Shown here: positions 52,002 to 61,215 of the stretch, piece after piece
Layout: each line of letters starts with the position of its first letter
How positions within the stretch are numbered: position 1 is the first letter of the stretch
Assembly: GCA_020634155.1 (NCBI GenBank)
Contig: JACKCI010000001.1
Coordinates: 1,612,001 to 1,676,000 of the forward strand
Source: Anaerolineales bacterium
GTDB lineage: Bacteria; Chloroflexota; Anaerolineae; Aggregatilineales; J027
DNA length: 64,000 nucleotides
Direction: 5' to 3'
Made by a program: the position numbers and the translations under genes
The notes under the pieces: generated by a model
Told to the model about the DNA's origin: nothing
Databases searched by the model: none
The model's input: the letters and a program-made list of their open reading frames with translations, nothing else

Positions 52002-52440
52002 GGGCTTCTTTTCCTGTTTCTAATGCTTCAGCTAGATGGGGAACACCTTCGAGCAGACCCAATAACTGGGCCATAAATGTGGCAGGGGTCAGGGGTTTAG
52101 TCAAATAGTTGTGAAACCCGGCGTTAATGGCCCGTTCCCGATCCCCTACCATTGCATGAGCCGTTAAGGCAAAAACGGGAATTTCTAAGGTTGCACGGTC
52201 GTTTTTGAGTTCGTACAACATGCCCCAGCCGTCTAATTCCGGCATCGAAAGGTCAGATAGGATAAAGTCGGGCTTGTGCCGACGGGCAGAGTCGAGTCCA
52301 TCAGCGCCATTACTAGCATTAAAAACGGTAGCACCATGGAATTTCAGCATACGGGTGGCGACTTCAAGGCTATCTGGTTCATCATCGACCACAAGAACTT
52401 TCCAGTTCTTGAGGATTTCCCTAGAAATTTTTTTGTCCAT
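51994..52440 (-). CDS. Single-domain response regulator
   Basis: A 148-residue receiver. DDEPD acidic pair, ILSDLSMPELDGW with phospho-Asp, FALTAH (Thr switch) and YLTKPLT (Lys). Start shares one base with the kinase stop (TAATG). About 30 percent similar by eye to the next receiver, so likely a duplication. Confidence 0.92.
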   Translation of the reverse strand: MDKKISREILKNWKVLVVDDEPDSLEVATRMLKFHGATVFNASNGADGLDSARRHKPDFILSDLSMPELDGWGMLYELKNDRATLEIPVFALTAHAMVGDRERAINAGFHNYLTKPLTPATFMAQLLGLLEGVPHLAEALETGKEAHE

Positions 52441-54350
52441 TATGGTGTTGGCTCCAATAATTTTTCTGGTTCGGCAATGATTGGTAGGGTGACGGTAAAG
52501 GTACTCCCCTGTTTAAGGGTACTTTCGACCTGAATAGTCCCACCCATCATCAAACAGAGGTTACGGGTGATCGCCAGCCCAAGGCCAGAACCACCATAGG
52601 CGCGGGTGGTGGAGCCGTCTACCTGACGGAATTCATCAAAGATGTAATTCAGGGCATGGCTTGGAATACCAATACCCGTGTCGATAACGCGGATTTGCCA
52701 CCGTGAACTCAGGCGGCTGATATGGAGTTTCACACTCCCCTGCTCTGTAAATTTGAAAGCATTGGACAAAAGATTGTTGACAATTTGTGTCAGGCGGGCG
52801 CTATCCCCATAGAGAACTTCGGGGACTTCTGGCTCAACAGTGGCAGAGAACTGAATCTGCTTTTGGGCGGCTAAGACACTTGTCTGTAATTCCCACTGCT
52901 TGAGTAATTCACGAACACGGAGCGGCTCAGATTGAAGCTCAATCCGCCCAGCTTCAATGCGGGCAATGTCCAACACATCGTTGATGAGGGTGAGCAAGCG
53001 CTCACTGTTCATTTGGATACGTTTAATCATATGCGTAGCGTCGTCATCAATTTCCCCTCCCATACCCTCAAGCATAATCCCGGTAAAGCCTAGAATGGCA
53101 TTGAGGGGGGTGCGGAGTTCATGGGACATAGTTGCCATAAACTCGGATTTCAAGCGGGCTGCTTCCCGCACGCGGGCGTTGGCCTTGCGGAGTTCTTGGT
53201 TAGCGGTCTCGACTTCTTTAACTTGAGCATCTAGCTTTTGAATAGTTGCGGCGAGTTGCTCAGTCATCTGATTAAAACTGCTTGCCAGTAAGCCGACTTC
53301 GTTTTTCTGGCGCAACTGCACACGTTGGCTGTAGTCACCACCTGAAATACGTTGGGCAATGGCGGACATTTGGATAATCGGCCTTGTAAAGGAATTCGCA
53401 AAATAGAGGCCAACCCCAAGGGCTACAACCATCAAGAATAAAGCCAGCAAAATACCCTGTTGCACCGAATCATTTAAGTCAGCGTTCACTTCGGCTTCGT
53501 CAATTTCGGAGAGCAAGGCGGCCTGCAATTCGGGAACCCAGCGATAGACGCCCAGAACCGGAACCCCCGGTGAACGATAATCGGGATAGATACCCTGACC
53601 ATCTTGGCCCTGCAAGGCTCGGTTAATACCCTCGCTATAGTAGGCACGGTTGGTTTCATAGCCTTCAAAACGGCTTGATGTCAGCAAATAGTTATTCTCT
53701 AGGCTGATTAAATAGGTCTCGCCCGATTCCCCCAAACCAGCGCGTTCAGTCATGAGTTCGCTAAGGGCTTCAACGTTCATTTCAACAGCGACAATGGCAA
53801 TTAGGGAACCTTGCTCATCAAAGAGCGGGCGCGAGATGATAAGAGAAAGAGTGCTGCTTCCCACATCGTAAAAAGGTGGTTGAATATAGGTCTCACCTTG
53901 GAGACTGGGAACAAAGAAGGGCTTGGAACGCACAACCTTACCAATGTCTACCCGGTCAGAACTTGATAGAATGTTGCCATCCAGCGAGTAAACGAAAATT
54001 TCGTTAATGATGTCTTCAGAGTCCGCAATCTGACGGAGAGTATCAGAAATCGCCTGCCCATCTGCTTCAGATTGAGCTAGAGCGATTAACTGCGAGCGAA
54101 AAATCTCGGTTTCAGTAAGGAAAATTAACTCTCCCTCTCCATCATCAAGAAAACCCTCAATACTGCCCAGTTTAAGAGCCGCAACAGATTCCAAACGTTC
54201 AAAGGTTTGGCTTTCAAGGTTGCGCTCCGTCTGTTGCAACAGGAGATAGGCAACAGCACTAACGGGAACCGTAACAATGATGATGATAAGCGCTACCCAC
54301 TGCCAGCGGCTTTGTCGCCAAAAAGGTAGCAAGGTGGTTTTTTGTGTCAT
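52440..54350 (-). CDS. Membrane sensor histidine kinase, dCache-HAMP-HisKA-HATPase
   Basis: A 636-residue kinase. TM1 (about 15-37), a large extracytoplasmic dCache sensor (about 38-290; FVYSLDGNIL, SRPLFDEQGSLIAIVAVEMN), TM2 (about 297-318), HAMP (RPIIQMSAIAQRISGGDYSQ), coiled coil, HisKA with ATMSHELRTPLNAILGF and HATPase_c with NLLSNAFKFTEQG, DTGIGIP and GSGLGLAI. It starts 6 bp after a solute-binding lipoprotein gene and is followed by two receivers, so it probably senses a small molecule directly or through that protein. Confidence 0.94.
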   Translation of the reverse strand: MTQKTTLLPFWRQSRWQWVALIIIIVTVPVSAVAYLLLQQTERNLESQTFERLESVAALKLGSIEGFLDDGEGELIFLTETEIFRSQLIALAQSEADGQAISDTLRQIADSEDIINEIFVYSLDGNILSSSDRVDIGKVVRSKPFFVPSLQGETYIQPPFYDVGSSTLSLIISRPLFDEQGSLIAIVAVEMNVEALSELMTERAGLGESGETYLISLENNYLLTSSRFEGYETNRAYYSEGINRALQGQDGQGIYPDYRSPGVPVLGVYRWVPELQAALLSEIDEAEVNADLNDSVQQGILLALFLMVVALGVGLYFANSFTRPIIQMSAIAQRISGGDYSQRVQLRQKNEVGLLASSFNQMTEQLAATIQKLDAQVKEVETANQELRKANARVREAARLKSEFMATMSHELRTPLNAILGFTGIMLEGMGGEIDDDATHMIKRIQMNSERLLTLINDVLDIARIEAGRIELQSEPLRVRELLKQWELQTSVLAAQKQIQFSATVEPEVPEVLYGDSARLTQIVNNLLSNAFKFTEQGSVKLHISRLSSRWQIRVIDTGIGIPSHALNYIFDEFRQVDGSTTRAYGGSGLGLAITRNLCLMMGGTIQVESTLKQGSTFTVTLPIIAEPEKLLEPTP

Positions 54351-54356
54351 TTGCAG

Positions 54357-55364
54357 CTACTCTTCCGTATTCAAAAACCCAAGGGTATAGGCGGATTCTA
54401 GATTAAAGGTCTCGTCTAGCCCGCCTTGGTCAACAAGAATCTGATAGGTAACAGACCAAATCTCCGGTTGCATAAAGCCATGCGGAATACCGGGAACATT
54501 CATAAGCGGGATGCTGGCATCTAAGCGCCGACGTTGGCCCTCCGTATCAAGGTCAGGGGCATAGTCCCTAACATAGGTGACGGCCTGACTCGGATTAGCC
54601 ACAACATCATCAATACCCGCGACAACCGCACTCACAAAGCGCTGAATCAGGTCAGGGCTGTCGTCAACTAGAGATTGGCTTGTGAATACCACAAAGTCAT
54701 AGGTATCGAACCCGTAGTCACTTAGTAGGATGAAGTTGGGTTCATGACCCGCCTCTTGGACTAGCACGCCTTCATTGATAATCCAGCCACCGATAGCATC
54801 AACCTCACCGTTGACCAGTGGGTCAATACCAAACTCTAACCGCGAAATAGTATTGACTTCAGCTAAATCGATACCTTGAGAAACCAGCATAGCATCATAG
54901 ATTTGGCGTGCCCCACCGTCATTGACTGCTACTGTTTTGCCGATCAAATCTTGAGGGGTCAAGATTTCAGAATCATTGAGCGAAATGATGGCAAATGGGC
55001 TGCGCTGAAGCATTGAAAGAACCGCAACAACAGGTTTTCCTTCTGCACGCGCTTGTAGTAGGGCGACCCCACTACTCAAGCCAAATTGAGCATCACCACT
55101 AATGACCTCATCAATTGGCTCAATATATCCCGATTCACCAAACCCACCTTCTAAGAGCTGAACGGAGAGATTTTGATCGGCGAAGCGACCATTCTTCTCC
55201 GCAGCATAAAACGGAGATGACGAATATTCATGCACCCATGATAATTGTAAAGTGACCGTGTCGGCTGGTGTTTTCGAGTCTCCATCATTGTCTTTATCTT
55301 TGTTACAGGCTCCCAGCAACAACAGAAGCAAAACCAACATCAAGATACGTTTTGATTTATACAT
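54357..55364 (-). CDS. Solute-binding lipoprotein, NMT1/THI5-like
   Basis: A 335-residue lipoprotein. Lipobox LLGAC, then an Asp/Lys-rich spacer. The body is a SsuA/THI5-type periplasmic-binding fold: LQLSWVHEYSSSPFYAAEKNG opening and IGKTVAVNDGGARQIYDAML. Family members bind pyrimidine precursors of thiamine, sulfonates or other small organics; the ligand is unknown. No ABC permease or ATPase is nearby; the next gene is a dCache kinase, so it may be a sensory subunit. GGGGGATATC precedes the ATG. Confidence 0.9.
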   Translation of the reverse strand: MYKSKRILMLVLLLLLLGACNKDKDNDGDSKTPADTVTLQLSWVHEYSSSPFYAAEKNGRFADQNLSVQLLEGGFGESGYIEPIDEVISGDAQFGLSSGVALLQARAEGKPVVAVLSMLQRSPFAIISLNDSEILTPQDLIGKTVAVNDGGARQIYDAMLVSQGIDLAEVNTISRLEFGIDPLVNGEVDAIGGWIINEGVLVQEAGHEPNFILLSDYGFDTYDFVVFTSQSLVDDSPDLIQRFVSAVVAGIDDVVANPSQAVTYVRDYAPDLDTEGQRRRLDASIPLMNVPGIPHGFMQPEIWSVTYQILVDQGGLDETFNLESAYTLGFLNTEE

Positions 55365-55631
55365 AGATATCCCCCAATGACATTTTTGTGTTGGTTAGAA
55401 GAATCACAATAAACATCCGTACTTAACCGATGTTTATCAAAAAAACTATAGAGTAAGGAAGCAGCGGTGACGTTAAACTTTTCGCAGATGACACCAGATG
55501 ATACTAAGGGTTCTGTTATTTAACAACTGGTTAAAGGGATAGTTCCTTACTAGCAGGATGACTAGGAGGAATTCGCAGTTAAATAGCCCAGTTATTTTGA
55601 GAATCTGCAAGGCATTATGTCTTTTTCGTGC
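55365..55631. other. Intergenic promoter region of the SBP-kinase operon
   Basis: 267 bp, AT-rich. Contains a perfect dyad ATAAACATC-N11-GATGTTTAT (55409-55437), 45-73 bp upstream of the SBP gene start, a likely operator. No further gene was seen. Confidence 0.5.
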
Positions 55632-56111
55632 CTAGCGGGGGCCTTCACAGGGGATGCCATCACCGTCACCGTCCATGTTGTGAACGTCACCACTCCCCGC
55701 ACTAATGCAATAGGTATAGCACGCCAGCATATCCAGACGGTTGTCCCAATAGTCGCAATCATAGCGGTTGGTGTCACAAAGACATGGCGCAACAGCTGGG
55801 GTTGGGAGCATGAATGATGGCGTTGAAGGGGATGCGTCGTCAGCGGTGGTGGGTCTGGGGGTAGCAGTGTCGGCGGGTGTGGGGCTGGTGGTCGGAGTAT
55901 GAATTGGCGGCAATGTGGGGCGAGATGGGTAGGTAGCGGTCGGGGGGAATGTCGCATCGGATTGGAAAGTAGCGACAGGATTGGTTGTTGGGGTGGCTTC
56001 AGAGTCTTGTTGGGCGGGAATAACGACGAAAATTACCACAGCGGCAATAGCAATAATGGCGATTCCAGCAAGAACGAGGGTAATTAATAGGCGTGTGGTG
56101 GACATAAGCAT
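55632..56111 (-). CDS. Excalibur-domain exported protein
   Basis: A 159-residue protein. N-terminal TM/signal (about 8-30), Thr/Pro-rich linker (about 40-105), then a Cys-rich C-terminus with an Excalibur calcium-binding motif: DGDGDGIPCEGPR. The preceding CLCDTNRYDCDYWDN and CYTYCIS add paired Cys. Excalibur domains are found in surface nucleases and wall proteins; function here unknown. Confidence 0.83.
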   Translation of the reverse strand: MLMSTTRLLITLVLAGIAIIAIAAVVIFVVIPAQQDSEATPTTNPVATFQSDATFPPTATYPSRPTLPPIHTPTTSPTPADTATPRPTTADDASPSTPSFMLPTPAVAPCLCDTNRYDCDYWDNRLDMLACYTYCISAGSGDVHNMDGDGDGIPCEGPR

Positions 56112-56254
56112 TTCTCTCTAGTTAAGTAAAATAGACTATAACGTGCAGGGGCGAGATTCCGCAAGAAATAGGGGTTAGGTTTAAAGCACAAATCCGAGGA
56201 TACACAGGGCGATCACCCCAAGCCAAGATCGTGTGCTGATACGGGAGTATAAAC

Positions 56255-56280
56255 AAGCCCAAAGTGGGGTCTCTGGGCTT
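56255..56280 (-). terminator. Terminator of the VWA/propeller gene
   Basis: AAGCCCA (56255-56261) pairs with TGGGCTT (56274-56280), just after the stop; minus-strand tail GTTTATA is moderately T-rich. Confidence 0.6.
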
Positions 56281-56296
56281 ATTCTTGGAATCATCG

Positions 56297-59062
56297 TTAG
56301 CGGGTTATCTTGAGCGCTTCCAGTTCCGTCTTGATTAGATTGACAATCAAAGTATCCAAGAACTGAACCGTATACGTATTTTCTGAGCCTGCGACACTAC
56401 CATCAGCCCCGCTGTGTCGTTCCGGCGCACCGTTATAAGTGATGAAAACAAAGTTACCATCCGTGAAGTGGGACATCTGACGGAAGATGTACTCACCCTG
56501 CTCGTCTAGCCCGCTTGATGCAACGGTGTGAATTTTGATGCCCTCTTGAGCAGCAATCACCATTTCTTGGGCATAGTCGTAATCCGTTGGGTAGTCCAAG
56601 TGCGGTGGGGCATCGGCTAAAAGGATAAGAAGCTGGACAGCATCACCACCACGCCAGTTAACATTTTGGACAGCCTCGTGCATTGCCTGATTGACCGACT
56701 CTTGATAGTCAGCACCACCATTGGCAGACACACCATTGAGTGTACGTTGAAAATCGGCAACGCTGCTAAAGAAGTCGTAATTCTGAACAACGTAGACATC
56801 GCCACGATCTCGATAAATGACCAGCCCATAGCGTATATCTAGGTTGCCCGGCAAGGCGTCCAGTTGACCAGAAATACTCAAGATGTTCTCACGCAAGGCA
56901 TCGATTTCGTCAGCCATGCTACCTGTTGTATCCAGCAAAAACAGCACATCCAGTTGGGTTGGCCCCGTTGAGGTTGGCACTTCTAGCGTTACATCGTAGT
57001 AGGCATTGGTATCCTCACGTGTGATTTCCGTAGTGGCAGTCACACCATTTTTCGTGACTTCGACCTGATAGCCGCCTGCATAGCGGAAACCATCATAAGC
57101 CAGCGGGAAGAAATAGGCTTCACCAGATGCACTGGTACGGAGATTGACCACATCACCATCTTCGGTGGCAATTTGAACATCAGCACCGATGATAGGCAAT
57201 CCTTCGGCGTTGGTTACACCGATGATGTAACGCTCACTGACATCAACATGATGGACAAGCGTCCGAATCTGGGTATGGTAAGCAGAACGATATTGAAGAT
57301 ACACATCAAAGGTATCATTATCATTGATTTCGCCAGCTTGCAGGGAATTTGCCAAACTTTCACCACCGGGAGCGCCACGTGTTCCGGGTTCAAGAGCAGC
57401 CTTCGGTGGAATAGCATCACTGATAATCGGCATCAAGGCAACACTTGAGCCACCACCAGAACGACTACCAGAGCTAGTCCGTGACAGGACAATGGTCTCG
57501 CCAATCCAATCGGGTGACCATTCATTGGTCAAATCAGGGGTGAGTTGTTGCAGCCCGCTACCATCAGCGTTGATTGCCCAAATGTCGTAATTACCCGCCT
57601 GATTTGATTCAAAAGCGATGCGGAACCCATCGTCTGACCATACGGGGTTTGTGTCTTCGGCGCTATCATTGGTCAACCGGAACACGCCACTACCATCAGC
57701 ATTCATGGTATAGAGTTCGGCTGTTGCACTATCACGGGTAGACGTAAAGACAATGCGCCCAGTAGTATGCGACCAGTCGGGCATACCATCGAATACCGTG
57801 TTCGCTGTCAATTGTTGCGTTTCGAGCGTGGCGATATTGGTGACGTAAATCTCGCGTCCGCCACTGGCATCGGAAAAATAGACAATATGCTGGCTATCAG
57901 ATGCCCAAGCCGCAGAGCGGGTCACAGCACCACTGTCAAAGGTGATTTGACGACGGTCTGTGCCATCAACGTTGACCACATAAATGTTGAAGTTATTCTC
58001 TGTACCAGCATGGAAAGCGATTTTGCTGCCATCAGGTGACCATGAAGGGCCTAAGTCGTTGACATCGTTGGAGGTAATCTGTGTGAGGTCGGAGCCATCA
58101 GCACGAATGGTGAAAATTTCAAAGGTGCCACCCATACGTGTTTCAAAGGCGATATGGGTGCCATCGGGTGACCATGAGGGTGAACCGGGATCGACACTAT
58201 TATAGGTCAATTGGTGAGTATTGGTGCCATCTCCATTCATGATATAGAGTTGAGGACTACCTGTACGATCTGAAACAAACACAATCTCTGAAGCATCTGC
58301 GGGCGGTGTGGGCGTCGTAGCCACTCCTACGGGTGTTACGGCGTCGGGGGCAGGTGTCGGACGCCCAGCATCGCCATTTATATCAACCGCACACGAATAG
58401 TCATGCAGGAGGCTTAGGACTTGCTGTAGTCCATCATAATCAGGGGCCTGAATGACCCGATGTTCGCCACCCGCCACGCCTATTAGCTCATTGAGGTCGA
58501 TGTTGCCCACAGCTAGACCCAAAATGGTAGTACGGGTTCTGGCACCTTCACCGCGAATGGCCTCAGCTTCAGGGATTGGCCCCGGCCCAACGTTATGCAG
58601 CCCATCGGTCATCACAATCATGACTTTGCGAATGCCAGAGCGCCCTGCCTCGAATTGCTGCTGGGCTAAGTGAATGGCACCTGTGATATTGGTGTTTTGA
58701 AATAGTTGCTCCATATTGTCGATGGAAGCAGCAATATCTTCGGCGTTGTCTGATAATCCTATTTCAAGCCGAACCGAACTTGAAAATTGAATGATGCCGA
58801 TATTGGCGTCGTTAGGCCCCAGCATGAATCGATCCACGAGGTCGTGGGTAAAGGTCTTCATCTTTTCATAGTCTTCAGGTGTGATACTGTTGGAGCTATC
58901 CAAAACCAACATCAAATCAATCGAGCAATCACGCTCTTGCCAAGGCGCTGTTCGAGAATTACCAGATATAGAAGCCGCCCTTACAGAAACTGGTATCATC
59001 AGTAGGCTCGCCAGTACAAGTATATAAAGAACGCTCCGTTTTATAAGATAAGCTAGTTTCAC
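56297..59062 (-). CDS. Exported VWA - TolB-like propeller - VWA protein
   Basis: About 921 residues. Signal peptide (1-29). First VWA domain (about 45-230) with MIDAS-type DSSNS and TDGLHN. A PD40/TolB-like beta-propeller (about 260-530) with at least five blades marked by SWSPDGTHIAFET, SWSPDGSKIAFHA, DWSHTTGRIVFTS and VWSDDGFRIAFES. A carboxypeptidase-regulatory-like beta domain (about 610-690) and a second VWA (about 700-900) with DTTGSMADEID. VWA and propeller domains mediate protein binding; a surface scaffold is likely. Start taken as GTG 59062, 8 bases after GGAGG; ATG 59068 is too close to the GGAGG. Confidence 0.85.
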   Translation of the reverse strand: MKLAYLIKRSVLYILVLASLLMIPVSVRAASISGNSRTAPWQERDCSIDLMLVLDSSNSITPEDYEKMKTFTHDLVDRFMLGPNDANIGIIQFSSSVRLEIGLSDNAEDIAASIDNMEQLFQNTNITGAIHLAQQQFEAGRSGIRKVMIVMTDGLHNVGPGPIPEAEAIRGEGARTRTTILGLAVGNIDLNELIGVAGGEHRVIQAPDYDGLQQVLSLLHDYSCAVDINGDAGRPTPAPDAVTPVGVATTPTPPADASEIVFVSDRTGSPQLYIMNGDGTNTHQLTYNSVDPGSPSWSPDGTHIAFETRMGGTFEIFTIRADGSDLTQITSNDVNDLGPSWSPDGSKIAFHAGTENNFNIYVVNVDGTDRRQITFDSGAVTRSAAWASDSQHIVYFSDASGGREIYVTNIATLETQQLTANTVFDGMPDWSHTTGRIVFTSTRDSATAELYTMNADGSGVFRLTNDSAEDTNPVWSDDGFRIAFESNQAGNYDIWAINADGSGLQQLTPDLTNEWSPDWIGETIVLSRTSSGSRSGGGSSVALMPIISDAIPPKAALEPGTRGAPGGESLANSLQAGEINDNDTFDVYLQYRSAYHTQIRTLVHHVDVSERYIIGVTNAEGLPIIGADVQIATEDGDVVNLRTSASGEAYFFPLAYDGFRYAGGYQVEVTKNGVTATTEITREDTNAYYDVTLEVPTSTGPTQLDVLFLLDTTGSMADEIDALRENILSISGQLDALPGNLDIRYGLVIYRDRGDVYVVQNYDFFSSVADFQRTLNGVSANGGADYQESVNQAMHEAVQNVNWRGGDAVQLLILLADAPPHLDYPTDYDYAQEMVIAAQEGIKIHTVASSGLDEQGEYIFRQMSHFTDGNFVFITYNGAPERHSGADGSVAGSENTYTVQFLDTLIVNLIKTELEALKITR

Positions 59063-59292
59063 GGTCATATCCTCCAAAACTAATTGATGATTCCAGTGTA
59101 GCCAGCATCAAAGATTGGGGGACTACCGTTGCCCTACTACTAACAGTTTGGCGCTGTGCGAGTACCCTACTCATTGCGGAGCAAGATTCTGAGGCAAGAC
59201 AGAATTGGTACAGTGGAGTATGCCATCTCATACAACGCAAGTGGGTTAAGTTGTCTTTAAGGGAAAATAGGTCAGAGGAAATGTTGGGGCAG

Positions 59293-59366
59293 TGGGCGCT
59301 GAGGGACTCGAACCCCCGACCTTTCGGGTGTAAACCGAACGCTCTAACCAACTGAGCTAAGCGCCC
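59293..59366 (-). tRNA. tRNA-Val (UAC)
   Basis: Full cloverleaf on the minus strand: acceptor GGGCGCT/AGCGCCC, D arm GCTC/GAGC, anticodon stem TTCGG/CCGAA with loop TTTACAC (anticodon TAC), T arm GGGGG-TTCGAGT-CCCTC, discriminator A. CCA is not encoded. It lies 27 bp downstream of the lipoprotein-like gene on the same strand. Confidence 0.96.
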
Positions 59367-59392
59367 AACACTCACGCATTATACGGGGCGCA

Positions 59393-60352
59393 TCACGGCG
59401 CGTCAAGAGGCGCTTCAATGGCAGGCAGGGTTGAGTCATTGATACGAGTGTAAAAGCTGTTCTCGGTCTGCGTCACGCTGAGGTCAATAGTCGTCCCCGC
59501 TGGAATATCCGCACTAAGAGCAGCAGCGGCTATACCCTCGGCTTGGATGGTCAGCACCACCTGACGCCCGATAACTTGGCCTTGGCTATTTAGGGTAAAA
59601 GCTGCGGTGAATTGAATAGTGGCGTCGGAGAGCAGAGCGCCAAGGGTAACGGCATCGAGGGTGGCGGCTGAATAATCGAGGCCAAGGTCTGAGGCCAGCA
59701 TAGCCTGAAAATCGAGTTTGAGGGTGATGATGTCAACAGGGGTGCCATCGGTCAGGGTGTTGGGCGACGATTGAATGTCAGTGATGATTTGCTCGATAAG
59801 GGCGCGGTCTTGGGCAAGCAAGTCTTCGAGGGTTGGGCGTGATTGGTCAGTACGAGGCAGGTAATCAGCTAGGGCAAGCTCGGTCAGGGCGGGCCAATCG
59901 GCGGGATTCTCAATCGTCACCCACCCGCTTGGCAAAACAGGCAAGTTGGCTAAGGCGGTTTCATACACAGCGTTGGCATAGAGCAGTTGGTTAACCCGCC
60001 GAATCTGAGCATTGATGGTATAACTGAAGGGAGTGTCGGCTTCTGGTTCACGATAGCTGGCGGTGGCGGTCACTTGGGCGCTGAGGTCATCGCCAACCTT
60101 GACGCGCTTCACGACACGGCTATTATTTTGGATGGCGGTGCCGCTGAACTCGTTTGGAATGGTGATGGTGATGATTTGGGTGTTGAGGTTGGTGCTGTCC
60201 AGCATATAGTTGGTATAGGGTTGGGCGAGGGCCGTGAGTAGGCGTTCTAGCAAGGTCAACTGCTCCTCCGATAAGCCGCCTTCTTGGGCATGGCTCGGTT
60301 GTGTCCACCAGACTACTGTGAGCAATAAAATGACTGAGAGCAAGCGTCGCAT
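59393..60352 (-). CDS. Exported protein, LolA/LppX-like beta-rich
   Basis: A 319-residue protein. Signal peptide (1-22) ends PSHAQEGG. After a short helix (EEQLTLLERLLTAL) the body is beta-rich, with SLxVTxTxNxFYTRIN-type strands and FTLNSQGQVIGRQVV, like the convex-sheet LolA/LppX fold of lipid-carrying lipoproteins (impression only). Start ATG 60352 follows AAAGGAGG; longer upstream codons lack a ribosome site. Divergent from the methyltransferase gene. Confidence 0.72.
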   Translation of the reverse strand: MRRLLSVILLLTVVWWTQPSHAQEGGLSEEQLTLLERLLTALAQPYTNYMLDSTNLNTQIITITIPNEFSGTAIQNNSRVVKRVKVGDDLSAQVTATASYREPEADTPFSYTINAQIRRVNQLLYANAVYETALANLPVLPSGWVTIENPADWPALTELALADYLPRTDQSRPTLEDLLAQDRALIEQIITDIQSSPNTLTDGTPVDIITLKLDFQAMLASDLGLDYSAATLDAVTLGALLSDATIQFTAAFTLNSQGQVIGRQVVLTIQAEGIAAAALSADIPAGTTIDLSVTQTENSFYTRINDSTLPAIEAPLDAP

Positions 60353-60393
60353 CAAAACCTCCTTTGCATTAGTTGTATTATCAAGGAAAGCCC

Positions 60394-61215
60394 ATGCCAA
60401 GTCTACAAGCATTGTTTGATGAAGTGGCGGAACGCTACGAAGCACGAATTATTCCGGTGTTCGCCCAATTTGCTGCCAATTTTGTGGCGTGGGTCAAGCC
60501 ACAGGTTGATAGTCGTGTGCTAGACCTTGGAACTGGCACAGGCATTGTACCGCGTTTGTTGGTGGGGCAGGTTCAGCAGGTGACGGGAGTAGACTTCGCA
60601 GGGGTAATGTTGGAGGTGGCGCGGGGGATTGATAACCGCGTTGGCTATGTGCAGGGTGACGCGCATCAATTGCCCTTTGCCGATAACAGCTTCGATATGG
60701 TGACGGCCTCCTTTGGGTTCAACGGCACCAACCCGCGACGGGTGCTGCCAGAGATTGCGCGGGTGTTGCGTTCTGGGGGACGGCTATGCTTCCAAGAATG
60801 GGGCGGCCTGCATTGGGTCGATGATGTCCTGCGTGAGCTATTTGAGGCTTACGGGGTGGATGATGATGAGGCCCCCGCTGAACTGGTGGCGTGGCGCGAT
60901 TACTTGGCGGTTGAGAATATGTGGTATCGGGATTTTCAGACTGAGGCCGACTATCGGGAAGACCTGCCCCGCTATGGATTTCAGAAGATTAAAGCGCGGG
61001 AATATGCACCAGTAGCGGTACCGAATACCCTAGAGGGCTTGATTGATTACAAGCTGGCGTGGCCCATGCGTGAGATGGAATTGGCAGCCATGGAGGAGTC
61101 AGCACGCGGGGATTTTATGGATGAACTGCGCCGCCGCCTCTATGAACAAGCCGATGGCAGCGGCACAGTTATCTATAACCCCTTGATTATGCGGGTACAG
61201 GCGATCCGCCGTTAG
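60394..61215 (+). CDS. Class I SAM-dependent methyltransferase (UbiE-like)
   Basis: A 273-residue enzyme. Motif I VLDLGTGTGIVPRLL, acidic SAM ribose ligand GVDFA, VQGDAHQLPFADNSFDMV (motif II region) and VLRSGGRLCFQEWG. Resembles UbiE/COQ5-type or small-molecule methyltransferases; substrate not assignable. Its 3' end overlaps the convergent ABC ATPase gene by 29 bp. AAGGAAAG precedes ATG 60394. Confidence 0.87.
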   Translation: MPSLQALFDEVAERYEARIIPVFAQFAANFVAWVKPQVDSRVLDLGTGTGIVPRLLVGQVQQVTGVDFAGVMLEVARGIDNRVGYVQGDAHQLPFADNSFDMVTASFGFNGTNPRRVLPEIARVLRSGGRLCFQEWGGLHWVDDVLRELFEAYGVDDDEAPAELVAWRDYLAVENMWYRDFQTEADYREDLPRYGFQKIKAREYAPVAVPNTLEGLIDYKLAWPMREMELAAMEESARGDFMDELRRRLYEQADGSGTVIYNPLIMRVQAIRR

